Assembly: GCF_002018875.1 (NCBI RefSeq)
Contig: NZ_MVOL01000025.1
Location: 1-54,371, forward strand
Reading direction: 5' to 3'
Source: Pseudomonas sp. MF4836
GTDB taxonomy: Bacteria > Pseudomonadota > Gammaproteobacteria > Pseudomonadales > Pseudomonadaceae
DNA: 54,371 bases
The position numbers and the translations under genes were made by a program. A model generated the notes under the pieces. The model did not search any database and was not told the DNA's origin. It was given only the letters and a program-made list of their open reading frames with translations. Numbering within the stretch: position 1 is the stretch's first letter; each line of letters begins with the position of its first letter. Positions 33,460-42,205 of this stretch are shown piece after piece.

Positions 33460-35899
33460 GGCGTCCCTGGCTGGCACCGGGCTGGACAGCGCCAGCCTGC
33501 GCGCCCTGGGTCAGAGCCTGGCCAGCGATGAGTTGATTGTGTTTGCCGTGCGCCACCACAGCCCAGGTTGCGCCTGGCAATTGCAGCAACTGTTCGCCAG
33601 CCATCCGCCGAGCGTGGTGCTGGTGGAAGGGCCACGGTCCTTCGACCCGTTGCTGCCGCTGCTGGTGCACCCTCAAGCGCAGATGCCCCTGGCGATCTAC
33701 ACCTACGCCGTGGGCGGCGCGGCGGCGGATGCGCGGCGCGCGGCCTATTACCCCTTCTGTGACTATTCGCCGGAGCTGGTGGCGCTGCGCGCCGCAGCGG
33801 CCCAGGGCATTCCCGCACGTTTTATCGACCTCGACTTTGCCGAGCAATGCGCCCTGGAGGCGTCGCCGCCTGAGGTGGAGCTCGGCCAGGACTCGCTGCT
33901 CGACGAAGGTCGTTACCAGCGCAGCGAACACCTGCAACGCCTGGCCAGCCAGCTGGGTTGCCGCGACCACGAAGAACTCTGGGAGCACCTGTTCGAGGTG
34001 CCGGCGACCCGGGGCGATTGGTCCGAGCACCTGACCCGGGTCGCGGCCTATTGCCAACTGGCGCGCCTGGATTGCAGCCACGACGAGCTGCAGGGCGACG
34101 GCGCCCTGGCCCGTGAGGCGGAAATGGCCTGGCATATCCAGCAGGCCCTGGCCGCCCGGCGTCCGGGGGAGGGGCCGGTGCTGGTGGTGGTCGGTGGCCT
34201 GCATGCGGTCGCGTTACCGGGCTTGCTCGCGACCGGGGTCGAGCGGCCGGCCATCAGCCGCGCCGGGCTGACCGATGAAGCCAGCGCGCTGATCCGCTAC
34301 AGCTTCGACCGCCTGGAACGCCTCAATGGCTACGCCGCCGGCATGACCGCGCCGGCCTGGCACCAGCGGCTGTGGCACGCCCAGCTCCAGCACTCGCAGC
34401 GCAGCGCGCAGGCTCCGGCCCGGCCACGGCAGGCGGCGGCCCTGGAGCTGTTGTTCGAGGTCGCGGAAAAGCTCCGCGAGCAGGCCGTGGCGCTGCCGTT
34501 GCCGAGCCTCACCGCCGCCTACGAACAGATGCTGCGCCTGGCCACCCTGCGCGGGCGCGATGCGCCGATCCGGGTGGATGTCGACGACGCCATCCTCAGT
34601 TGTTTTATCCAGGGCGATGCCGACGCCGACGGCGTCCGGGTGCGACAAGTGGCCCGCGCCTGTTTCACCGGCCAGGCCCTGGGCCGCGTGCCGCCCGGGG
34701 CTGGCACGCCGCCGTTGGTCAAGGACGTGGAATACCGTGCCCGGCGCCAGCGCCTGAAGCTCCACGACTCGCAGCCGCGCCGGGTGGTGCTGGACCTGTA
34801 CCGGCGCGCCGAACACCGGCGCAGCAGCCAGTTGCTGCATGGCCTGCTGCTGTTGGGCATCCCCTTCGCCTGGCGCACCGGCGGCCCGGATTTTGTCGGC
34901 GGCCACGGTTTGCATCTGCTCCAGGAGCACTGGGAGTACGCCTGGACGGCCAGCACCGAAGGAGCGCTGGTGGAGGCGTCGGTGTATGGCGCGACCCTGC
35001 CCCAGGCGGTGGCCAGTCGCTTCGCCCAGCGCCTGGAGCAGCAGGCCGGCGACGGCGCGGCCGATGCCCGGGGTGCGGCGGCGCTGTTGGTGCAGGCCTG
35101 TGTGCTGGGGCTGCATGAGCAGTTGGCCACGCCCTTGCAGCATCTGGCGGACGCCATAGGCGCCGACCCGGTATTTGCCTCGCTGGTGGCGGCCACGGCC
35201 AGCCTGTCGCTGCTGCTGGAGTCCCGCGAGCCGTTGCAGGCCGCGCATCTGCCGGGCTTGCCGGGGTTGCTGCGCAGTGCCTATCAGCGTGCCACCTACC
35301 TCGGCGCCCAGGGCGTGAGCGAAGCCGAGGCCTTGGGGCATGTGGCCTGCCTGGTGCAGTTGCGCGAATTGCTGGCCGGGGCCGCGGGTGCGGAGCTGGA
35401 TCAGGCGTTGTACTGGGCCCTGGTCAGCCAGTTGCACCAGCAGCCCAACCTGCTGCTGCGCGGTGCCTGTGCCGGCTTGCTGTACCTGGCCGGGCGCTTG
35501 TCCGAAGCACAACTGGCCACGGAACTGGCCGGGCACCTGCACGGCCTGCGTCAACCTCAGGAAGCCGTGGCCTACCTGCGCGGCTTGCTGTCCACCGCTC
35601 GCGAGAGCGCATGGCAGGTCCCCAGCCTGCTCGAGGTGCTGGACCCATTGCTCAACCAGTGGGGCGAGGCGCAGTTTGTCGCCTGCCTGCCGGAGCTGCG
35701 CCTGGCCTTTGCCGAAATGACCCCGCGTGAAACCGACCGCATCGCAACCCGGGTCGCCCAATTGCACGGCGCCAATGACTTGGGCCGGTTGCGCCATGCC
35801 TCGCTGCAGGCCGATCAGGTCCAGGCCAACCTGCGCCTGTCGCAAAGCCTGGCCCTGGTGTTGCAGGGCGACGGCCTCGACCCCTGGATGACGCCATGA
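33443..35899 (+). CDS. YehM-like DUF5682 protein
   Basis: 818 residues. The N-terminal domain (1-260) has FAVRHHSPG (H38, H39), VEGPRSFD (E62), YYPFCDYSPE (102-111) and VVGGLHAVAL (H254). This set of H...E...GGxH resembles the active-site pattern of the TraB/ChaN-like superfamily, suggesting a metal-dependent hydrolase; that is inference. The rest is helical, with HEAT-like character near the C terminus. It overlaps the MoxR gene by 17 bases and the VWA gene by 4 (ATGA), so translation is coupled. Equivalent to E. coli yehM; function unknown. Confidence 0.88.
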   Translation: MSLIAEASLAGTGLDSASLRALGQSLASDELIVFAVRHHSPGCAWQLQQLFASHPPSVVLVEGPRSFDPLLPLLVHPQAQMPLAIYTYAVGGAAADARRAAYYPFCDYSPELVALRAAAAQGIPARFIDLDFAEQCALEASPPEVELGQDSLLDEGRYQRSEHLQRLASQLGCRDHEELWEHLFEVPATRGDWSEHLTRVAAYCQLARLDCSHDELQGDGALAREAEMAWHIQQALAARRPGEGPVLVVVGGLHAVALPGLLATGVERPAISRAGLTDEASALIRYSFDRLERLNGYAAGMTAPAWHQRLWHAQLQHSQRSAQAPARPRQAAALELLFEVAEKLREQAVALPLPSLTAAYEQMLRLATLRGRDAPIRVDVDDAILSCFIQGDADADGVRVRQVARACFTGQALGRVPPGAGTPPLVKDVEYRARRQRLKLHDSQPRRVVLDLYRRAEHRRSSQLLHGLLLLGIPFAWRTGGPDFVGGHGLHLLQEHWEYAWTASTEGALVEASVYGATLPQAVASRFAQRLEQQAGDGAADARGAAALLVQACVLGLHEQLATPLQHLADAIGADPVFASLVAATASLSLLLESREPLQAAHLPGLPGLLRSAYQRATYLGAQGVSEAEALGHVACLVQLRELLAGAAGAELDQALYWALVSQLHQQPNLLLRGACAGLLYLAGRLSEAQLATELAGHLHGLRQPQEAVAYLRGLLSTARESAWQVPSLLEVLDPLLNQWGEAQFVACLPELRLAFAEMTPRETDRIATRVAQLHGANDLGRLRHASLQADQVQANLRLSQSLALVLQGDGLDPWMTP

Positions 35900-37023
35900 C
35901 CCCCCTCGAACGCTGGCGCCTGGTGCTGGGCAAATACGCCGATAAACCCCTGCGTGACGCCGCCGGCGGTGCCGGGCTGGAAGGCCGGGCGGCGCGCATG
36001 GACGTGGCCCTGGAATACCTCTACGGCCGTGAATACCAGGGCCGGGGGCTGCGTGAAGACGCTCGCGCCGGCTCCCTCGACCCGAGCCAACTGACCCTGG
36101 TGACCTGGCTGGGCGAGGTACGCGAGCTGTTCCCGGTGGACACGGTGGAGGTGATCGAGCAGCACGCCCTGGACCGCTACGGCCTGACCGAGCTGGTCAC
36201 CGACTCCCAGGCCCTGGAGCGCCTGGAACCCAACCAACAGCTGTTGCGCACCTTGCTTGCCCTGCGCGGGCACTTGCAGGGCGAGGTGCTGGTGATGGTG
36301 CGGCGCATCATTCGCCAGGTGGTGGAAGAGATTCGCCAGCGGCTGGAGCCGCAGGTGCGCCAGGTGCTGTCTGGGCGCCTCAATCGCCAGCGCCATTCGC
36401 CCATGGCCGTGGCCCGCAATTTCGATGCCCTGGGCACCCTGCGGCGCAACCTCAAGCACTACGACGTCGAGCGCCAGCGGCTGGTGGTGGAAAAACTGTA
36501 CTTCTTCCAGCGCAACAGCCGGCGCCTGCCGTGGGACATCATCCTCTGCGTGGACCAGAGCGGGAGCATGGCCGACTCGGTGATTCACAGCGCGGTGATG
36601 GCCGGGATTCTCGCCGGGCTGCCGGCGCTGCGGGTCAAGGTGGTGGTGTTCGACACCGACGTGGTCGACCTCAGCGAGCATGCGGGCGATCCGGTGGAAA
36701 CCCTGATGCGCGTGCAACTGGGGGGCGGCACCGATATCGGCAAGGCCCTGCGTTATTGCAGCCAGTTGCTGGAAAACCCCCAGCGCACGGTGCTGGTGCT
36801 GGTCAGTGACTTCTACGAAGGGGCATCGCCCAATGAGCTGCTGCGCACCGTCAAGCAACTGGCCGAGGCTCGGGTGACCCTGCTCGGGCTGGCCGCTCTC
36901 GACGACCAGGCCAACCCCGATTACGACCGGCAGATGGCCACCAGCCTCGCCGCCTGCGGCATGCAGATCGCCGCCCTGAGCCCGCAGCGCCTGGCCCACT
37001 GGTTGCTCAAGGTGATCTCATGA
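35896..37023 (+). CDS. YehP-like VWA-domain protein
   Basis: 375 residues. The N-terminal 200 residues are helical; the von Willebrand factor A domain fills about 210-375, with an intact metal-ion-dependent adhesion site: DQSGSMADS (D220, S222, S224), T279 in GGGTDIGKAL and D305 in VSDFYEG. No signal peptide or membrane segment, so it is cytoplasmic. As partner of the MoxR ATPase it probably docks through the metal site. It overlaps both neighbours by 4 bases (ATGA). Equivalent to E. coli yehP. Confidence 0.92.
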   Translation: MTPLERWRLVLGKYADKPLRDAAGGAGLEGRAARMDVALEYLYGREYQGRGLREDARAGSLDPSQLTLVTWLGEVRELFPVDTVEVIEQHALDRYGLTELVTDSQALERLEPNQQLLRTLLALRGHLQGEVLVMVRRIIRQVVEEIRQRLEPQVRQVLSGRLNRQRHSPMAVARNFDALGTLRRNLKHYDVERQRLVVEKLYFFQRNSRRLPWDIILCVDQSGSMADSVIHSAVMAGILAGLPALRVKVVVFDTDVVDLSEHAGDPVETLMRVQLGGGTDIGKALRYCSQLLENPQRTVLVLVSDFYEGASPNELLRTVKQLAEARVTLLGLAALDDQANPDYDRQMATSLAACGMQIAALSPQRLAHWLLKVIS

Positions 37024-39086
37024 GTCTGCGCCCGGCGCTGCTGGCGCAACTGCTGAGTTTTGACGACGAAGCCTTTGTCGCCCTGGCCAATCGCGGCCTG
37101 TTGCGCCGCGCCTATAAAGACCTGGAAAGCAGCCCGCCACGGCTGCTGGAGGAGGGCCCGGAGCACCTGCTGCTGGAGTGCGGCCCTTATCAACTGCGCT
37201 TTGATCAGCGCGGGCCGGCCTTTGCCCAGTGCAGCTGCCCGGCCAGCGGCGTTTGCCAGCACATCCTGGCCGGCGCCCTGGGTTTGCGTGAGATTTTGGC
37301 CGAGCAGGGCCCGCCGCTGGCGCCTGGCGCCGAGCCCGAACCGGCGCCGGATCAGCGCCAGGTGCTGCTCGACAGCTTGCTCGCGCTGCCCCATGCCGAG
37401 TTGCTCAAGCATGGGGGCAAGCCGGGTTATCGCTGGGCCTGGCAGTTCGTCATGGACCTGGACATGGAACAGGAGCTGCACCTGGGCGGCGAGCACAACC
37501 TGACCCTGACCCTGGGCACGCCACCCCTGACCCTGCGCTACATGGGCGGCCCCCTGGGTGGCATGCTCGCCGACCAGCGCAGCGGCGCCCTGGAGAAGCA
37601 CCAGGTGGCGGCGGTGCTGGCGCTGCGCCGTCGGCAAGGGCTGGAACTGATCGCGCCCGAGCCGCTGGGCAGCGCCAATGCCGAGTCGAGCCCGGCCCTG
37701 CGGGAGGCCGCGCGCAGCCGATTGCGCCAGGGCGCGCGGCAGTTGCTGGAAGAGTCGGTGGCGGTGGGCCTGGCCCATTTGTCCCAGGCCATGCAGCAGC
37801 GTTACGTGACCCTGGCGGTGTGGGCCCAGGGCGCCGATTACCCACGCCTGGCCCTGTCGCTGCGGCGCCTGGCGGATCAGGTGCAACTGCTGCTGGAGCG
37901 GGCGGCCGGGGCCGATGGCCAGCGCCTGTTCGATGAACTGAGCCGCTGTTATGCCTTGCTCCAGGCCTTGGCCAGCGCCGCGCAACGTGGCGAAGAGCCG
38001 GTGCGCCTGCTGGGCCAGGCGCGCAGCCAGTACACGCCGTCGACGGCCCTGGAACTGTGGGGGCTGGGCGCCAATGCCTGGCGCACGGCATCCGGTTACC
38101 AGGGCTTGAGCCTGGTGTTCTGGAGCCCGGCGCAACAGGGTTTTTTGTCCTGCACCGAGGCCCGGCCCGAGCTGCAACGCGGCTTCAACCCGTTACTGCG
38201 CTACCGCCATCCGGGCCCCTGGAGCGGTCTGCTGTCGCCGGCCCATGCCAGCGGCCGGCGGCTGTCGTTGATGGGCGCCCAGGTCAATGGCGACGGGCGC
38301 CTGTCGGTGGCCGAGTCGGTACAGGCCACCGTGCTTGAACCATTGACCACGGCGCAGTGGCAGCAACTGCCGGCGGCAGAGGATTGGAGTGCTTTGCTCC
38401 AGGCCCGTTCGGCCCAGCGCCGCAGCCTGCTGACCCCGGCGCGGCCGATGAACGACTGGACGCTGTTGCAGCCGGCTGCCGTGGGCACGGTGCAGTTCGA
38501 CAGCACACGCCAGACCCTGGTCTGGCCGCTGCACGACCATCAAGGCGCGACCCTGTGGGTCGAGTTGCGCTATTCGGCCTACACCCGGCACGCCATCGGC
38601 CGGATCGAGCAAGTGGCTGGCGAACCCTGGGTCGAGGGGGCGCGGCTGGTGGCGCGGGTCTATGAGCAGGCGGGCCGGCTGATTGCCGAGCCCTTGAGCC
38701 TGATTCGCGCCGATGCCGCCCCGGGCCAGCCGTTGCTCGATGCGCTGCATTTCGATCAGGCACCGGCCACCGCAACGCCGCCTGCGGCTGTGGATGAGAC
38801 GCTGGACGCGCCAGAGCAGGAGGTGCTGCTGCCCAGCGGCCACCTGCTACCGGAGTTCGCCGGCTGGTTGTGCCAGCAGGCCGAGCGTGGGGTGGACCCG
38901 CACGTGGCGTCGGGTGTCGACCAGGCCTTGCAGCAGCGCGGCCTGGCCCTGCGCGCGGCGGGCTACAGCGCCTTTGAGCGCATGGCGCCGGAGGCCGGGG
39001 TGCCGGCGCGGCTGATCATTGCCCACTACCTGTGCCTGCAATACCAGCACTTGCAGGCCGCCGGTGGCGAAACTCCCGCCCGCTGA
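37020..39086 (+). CDS. YehQ-like SWIM zinc-finger protein
   Basis: 688 residues. A SWIM zinc finger CSCPASGVCQH (C71, C73, C79, H81) follows a short N-terminal region; SWIM fingers bind DNA or proteins. The remainder has no recognised domain: a helical part to about 320, then a beta-rich part (about 330-560) and a helical tail. It overlaps the VWA gene by 4 bases and ends the cassette; the next gene converges 6 bases away. Equivalent to E. coli yehQ. It may supply nucleic-acid or partner specificity. Confidence 0.9.
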   Translation: MSLRPALLAQLLSFDDEAFVALANRGLLRRAYKDLESSPPRLLEEGPEHLLLECGPYQLRFDQRGPAFAQCSCPASGVCQHILAGALGLREILAEQGPPLAPGAEPEPAPDQRQVLLDSLLALPHAELLKHGGKPGYRWAWQFVMDLDMEQELHLGGEHNLTLTLGTPPLTLRYMGGPLGGMLADQRSGALEKHQVAAVLALRRRQGLELIAPEPLGSANAESSPALREAARSRLRQGARQLLEESVAVGLAHLSQAMQQRYVTLAVWAQGADYPRLALSLRRLADQVQLLLERAAGADGQRLFDELSRCYALLQALASAAQRGEEPVRLLGQARSQYTPSTALELWGLGANAWRTASGYQGLSLVFWSPAQQGFLSCTEARPELQRGFNPLLRYRHPGPWSGLLSPAHASGRRLSLMGAQVNGDGRLSVAESVQATVLEPLTTAQWQQLPAAEDWSALLQARSAQRRSLLTPARPMNDWTLLQPAAVGTVQFDSTRQTLVWPLHDHQGATLWVELRYSAYTRHAIGRIEQVAGEPWVEGARLVARVYEQAGRLIAEPLSLIRADAAPGQPLLDALHFDQAPATATPPAAVDETLDAPEQEVLLPSGHLLPEFAGWLCQQAERGVDPHVASGVDQALQQRGLALRAAGYSAFERMAPEAGVPARLIIAHYLCLQYQHLQAAGGETPAR

Positions 39087-39092
39087 AGGGCC

Positions 39093-40682
39093 TCAGTGAT
39101 CGGCCACCGGGGCCGTGGGCGGTGCCACCTTGCGCATCAGCGGCACCATGGCAGTGGCGACGATAAAGCACAGCATGATCATCAAAAACGCATCGCCATA
39201 GGTTTGCGTCTGCGCCTCGCGGTAGGTCAGCAGCCACAGTTGATGCAGGCTGGCATTAAGCCCGGCGTCGCCGCCCAGGCTTTGGCTGGCGAAGTTGCCG
39301 CCGACCGTGGCCAGCCACTGGTTGAGCGCCTCGTTGCTGCTGTTCAGGTGCTCGGCGAGACGGGTGAAGTGCAGGTTGGTGCGGTCATTGAGGACGGTGG
39401 CGCAGGCTGCGATGCCGATCGCCCCACCCAGGTTGCGCATCAGGTTGAACAGCCCCGAGGCATGTTTCAGCCGGGCCTGGGACAGGCCGCCGAGGGTCAG
39501 GGTCACCGCCGGCGGCACCGCCAGTTGCTGGGCAATGCCGCGCAGGGCCTGGGGCAGCAGCAGTTCGCGGGCGCCCCAGTCGTGGGTGATCGGGCTGAAG
39601 TCCCACATCGACAGGGCAAACAACCCCAGCCCGGTCATCATGATCCAGCGCAGGTCGAGACGGTTGGCGAGGAAGGCGTAGAGCGGGATCGCCAGGATCT
39701 GGAACACCCCCGTGGAAAACACCGCCATGCCGATGTCCAGGGCGCTGTAGCCACGGACCCGGCCGAGGAACAGCGGGGTCAGGTAAATGGTCGCGAACAG
39801 GCCGATGCCGGTGACGAACGAAAAGAAACAGCCGAGGGCGAAGTTGCGGTCCTTGAGCGCCCGCAGGTCGACAATCGGGTTGGCCACGTGCAGGGTCCGG
39901 CCGATAAACGCCAGCCCGGCCAGCCCGGAGATCCACGCCGTGCAGAGGATGGTGCTGTCGCTGAACCAGTTCCAGCGCGGGCCTTCCTCCAGGGTGTATT
40001 CCAGGCAGCCGAGAAACAGCGCGAGAAAGACCATGCTCAGGTAGTCGGCGCCCTTGAGCAGCGACAGCTCCGGCTGGTCGATCTTGACCAGCATCGGCAC
40101 CGCCACGGCGACGAAAATCCCCGGCACCAGGTTGATGTAGAACAGCCAGTGCCAGGATGAAACATCGGTGATCCAGCCACCGATCACCGGGCCCAGGGTC
40201 GGCGCCAGAGACGCCACTGCGCCGATGGTGGCGGCGGCAATCACCCGCTGCTTGCCGGTGAAGAAAAAGAACGCGGTGGTGAACACCAGGGGGATCATCG
40301 AGCCGCCGAGAAAGCCTTGCAGGGCGCGAAAGGCGATCATGCTCTGGATGTTCCAGGCCGCGCCGCAGAGCAGGCTGGCCAGGGTGAAGCCCACGGCCGA
40401 GGCGCAGAACAGCCAGCGTGTGGAGAACACCCGCGACAGCCAGCCGGACAGCGGGATCACGATGATCTCGGCAATCAGGTAGCTGGTCTGGACCCAGGCG
40501 GTTTCATCGGTGCCGGCCGACAGGCCGCCGCCGATATCCCGCAGCGACGCCGAGACGATCTGGATATCCAGCAGGGCGATAAACATGCCGATGCACATGC
40601 TGGCAAAGGCGAAGACCTTGGTCGCGGTGGCCATGCTCGCGGCATCGAAGGGCAACGCCGGAGCGGCGAGGGCGCGACTCAT
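39093..40682 (-). CDS. EmrB/QacA-type 14-helix drug exporter (DHA2 family)
   Basis: 529 residues with 14 predicted membrane segments. Family patterns are MFIALLDIQIVSASLRDIGGGLS in helix 1, AWVQTSYLIAEIIVIPLSGWLSR (motif A region) and RALQGFLGGSMIPLVF (motif C-like). It is a proton-driven exporter that works with the adaptor encoded just upstream (40679-41809), whose gene it overlaps by 4 bases. No outer-membrane channel gene is adjacent, so it must borrow one. Substrates are likely hydrophobic toxic compounds; not determinable here. Confidence 0.91.
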   Translation of the reverse strand: MSRALAAPALPFDAASMATATKVFAFASMCIGMFIALLDIQIVSASLRDIGGGLSAGTDETAWVQTSYLIAEIIVIPLSGWLSRVFSTRWLFCASAVGFTLASLLCGAAWNIQSMIAFRALQGFLGGSMIPLVFTTAFFFFTGKQRVIAAATIGAVASLAPTLGPVIGGWITDVSSWHWLFYINLVPGIFVAVAVPMLVKIDQPELSLLKGADYLSMVFLALFLGCLEYTLEEGPRWNWFSDSTILCTAWISGLAGLAFIGRTLHVANPIVDLRALKDRNFALGCFFSFVTGIGLFATIYLTPLFLGRVRGYSALDIGMAVFSTGVFQILAIPLYAFLANRLDLRWIMMTGLGLFALSMWDFSPITHDWGARELLLPQALRGIAQQLAVPPAVTLTLGGLSQARLKHASGLFNLMRNLGGAIGIAACATVLNDRTNLHFTRLAEHLNSSNEALNQWLATVGGNFASQSLGGDAGLNASLHQLWLLTYREAQTQTYGDAFLMIMLCFIVATAMVPLMRKVAPPTAPVADH

Positions 40683-41809
40683 GGCGCGCTGGCCTGGGCC
40701 ACGGCCGAGGCCGGCGCGGGGTCTTCATGCAGGGTGTTGACCGCCGCGTTCACCGACAGCCCCGGGCGCAGTTGGCCAAGCACGCCGTCCGCCGGGTCGA
40801 GGATCACCCGCACCGGCACCCGTTGCACGATCTTGGTGAAGTTGCCGGTGGCGTTTTCCGGTGGCAGCACGCTGAACTGCGCGCCGGTTGCCGGTGCCAG
40901 GCTGTCGAGGTGACCGTGGAATTCACGCCCGGGCAGCACGTCGGCACGAATCACCACCCGTTGGCCGGGGAGCATGTGTTCGAGCTGGTCTTCCTTGAAA
41001 TTGGCGTCTACCCACAGGCCGCTGGCCGGCACCAGCGACAGCAGTTGCGAGCCGGCCTGGGCATAGGCGCCGGGACGCGCGCGGCGGTTGCCGATCACCC
41101 CGTCCACGGGCGCCCGCAGCTCGGTGTAGGCCAGGTTCAGGCGCGCCAGGTCGCGCTCGGCCCGGGCCTGCATCAACGCGGCCCGTGCCTGGAGTTTTTG
41201 CGTGGCAATCACCTGCAACTGGCGCTGGCTGGCCAGCAACTCAGCCTCGGCCCGGGCGTTCAGGGCCTGGGCGGTCTTGAACGTGGCATCGGCGCGCTGG
41301 GCGCTTTCCACCGACACCGCCGAGCTGCCCACCAGGCGTTTGTAGCGCGCATTGTCTTCCCGCGAGCGGCTCATCTCCGCCCCCGTGGCGTCGATCCCGG
41401 CCCGGGCCTGGCCAATCACCGCGTGCTGCAATTGCTCGGTGGCGTCGAGGTTGGCCAGCAGCGCTTCTTGGCCGGCCACCGCGCCTTCGGCCTTGTCCAG
41501 GTTGGCGCGGTAGTCCCGCGAATCCAGACGAATCAGCAGATCACCGGCCTGTACCCGCTGGTTATCGCTGACCAGCACCTGCTCGATATACCCGGCGACC
41601 TTGGGCCCGATCACCGTCACATCGCCGCCGATGTAGGCGTCGTCGGTGGTTTCGATAAAACGCCCGGCGCTCCACCAGTGCTCGGCGTACACCCCCAGCG
41701 CCACCAGGGCAGCCAGGCCCAGGGCGCCGAACAGCAGGGGTTTGCGTCGGCGCGCTGGGGCCGGTAGCGGGGTGATGGCGGTTTCGGTGGCGGCGGACAG
41801 GCTGGTCAT
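40679..41809 (-). CDS. EmrA/HlyD-type periplasmic adaptor
   Basis: 376 residues, with one N-terminal membrane segment (about 27-44), a lipoyl-type split domain (TVIGPKVAGYIEQVLVSDNQRV and APVDGVIGNRRARPGAYAQ), a long alanine-rich coiled coil between (about 105-210) and a beta-barrel. Membrane-fusion partner of the exporter that follows with a 4-base overlap. An AT-rich repeated operator lies about 20-55 bases upstream, pointing to repressor control, but no regulator gene is adjacent. Confidence 0.91.
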   Translation of the reverse strand: MTSLSAATETAITPLPAPARRRKPLLFGALGLAALVALGVYAEHWWSAGRFIETTDDAYIGGDVTVIGPKVAGYIEQVLVSDNQRVQAGDLLIRLDSRDYRANLDKAEGAVAGQEALLANLDATEQLQHAVIGQARAGIDATGAEMSRSREDNARYKRLVGSSAVSVESAQRADATFKTAQALNARAEAELLASQRQLQVIATQKLQARAALMQARAERDLARLNLAYTELRAPVDGVIGNRRARPGAYAQAGSQLLSLVPASGLWVDANFKEDQLEHMLPGQRVVIRADVLPGREFHGHLDSLAPATGAQFSVLPPENATGNFTKIVQRVPVRVILDPADGVLGQLRPGLSVNAAVNTLHEDPAPASAVAQASAP

Positions 41810-42205
41810 GGGAGGGCATCCGAGGCTGAAATATTATGTGCGTAATATGATTCATGTAATATTTTCTAACAAGTACGGATTGCTGCCGATCATCCGGTTG
41901 TGGGACCCACCTATTGCCAGGCAAGCGTGCTGGGGCAGGCTCGGCGGTGTGCCGCAGCACAGGTTCATTACAAGTCATGGCCGTTACCAAACACCGCATG
42001 CCGGCCCGATGCGGCAGTGACAAACCCCCGACCCCGAACACCGCTTCAGGCGCTCAACCCACTGTTAACCAATGATTTTTTAGCCTGTCGACGGTGAGCG
42101 CAGGGCACTGGATTTGCTTGGTCGAAAACTTGCATATGGTTGTATGTACATGTTGGGGCGCGGGCGCGACCTCCAAGGGTCTCAGGCAGACGCAGGATCG
42201 ACAGG
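41810..42205. other. Divergent gap between the Emr-type operon and the OFA transporter
   Basis: 396 bases with no supported gene. 41829-41866 holds the repeated TAATAT operator for the minus-strand pump operon. The right end is the probable promoter of the transporter, with a small palindrome ATGTACAT at 42144-42151. No divergent regulator gene is present. Confidence 0.65.
41829..41866. promoter_or_regulatory. AT-rich repeated operator before the Emr-type pump
   Basis: ATATTA (41831-41836) and TAATAT (41843-41848) form a perfect 6-bp inverted repeat with a 6-base spacer; a second TAATAT follows at 41857-41862. In a GC-rich region this is conspicuous and overlaps where the promoter of the pump operon should be. 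It looks like a TetR- or MarR-type site. Confidence 0.58.

Noticed and set aside
42144..42151. ATGTACAT palindrome before the OFA transporter as a GntR-type operator
   Set aside because: Only 8 bases and no adjacent regulator; such a short palindrome is expected by chance.
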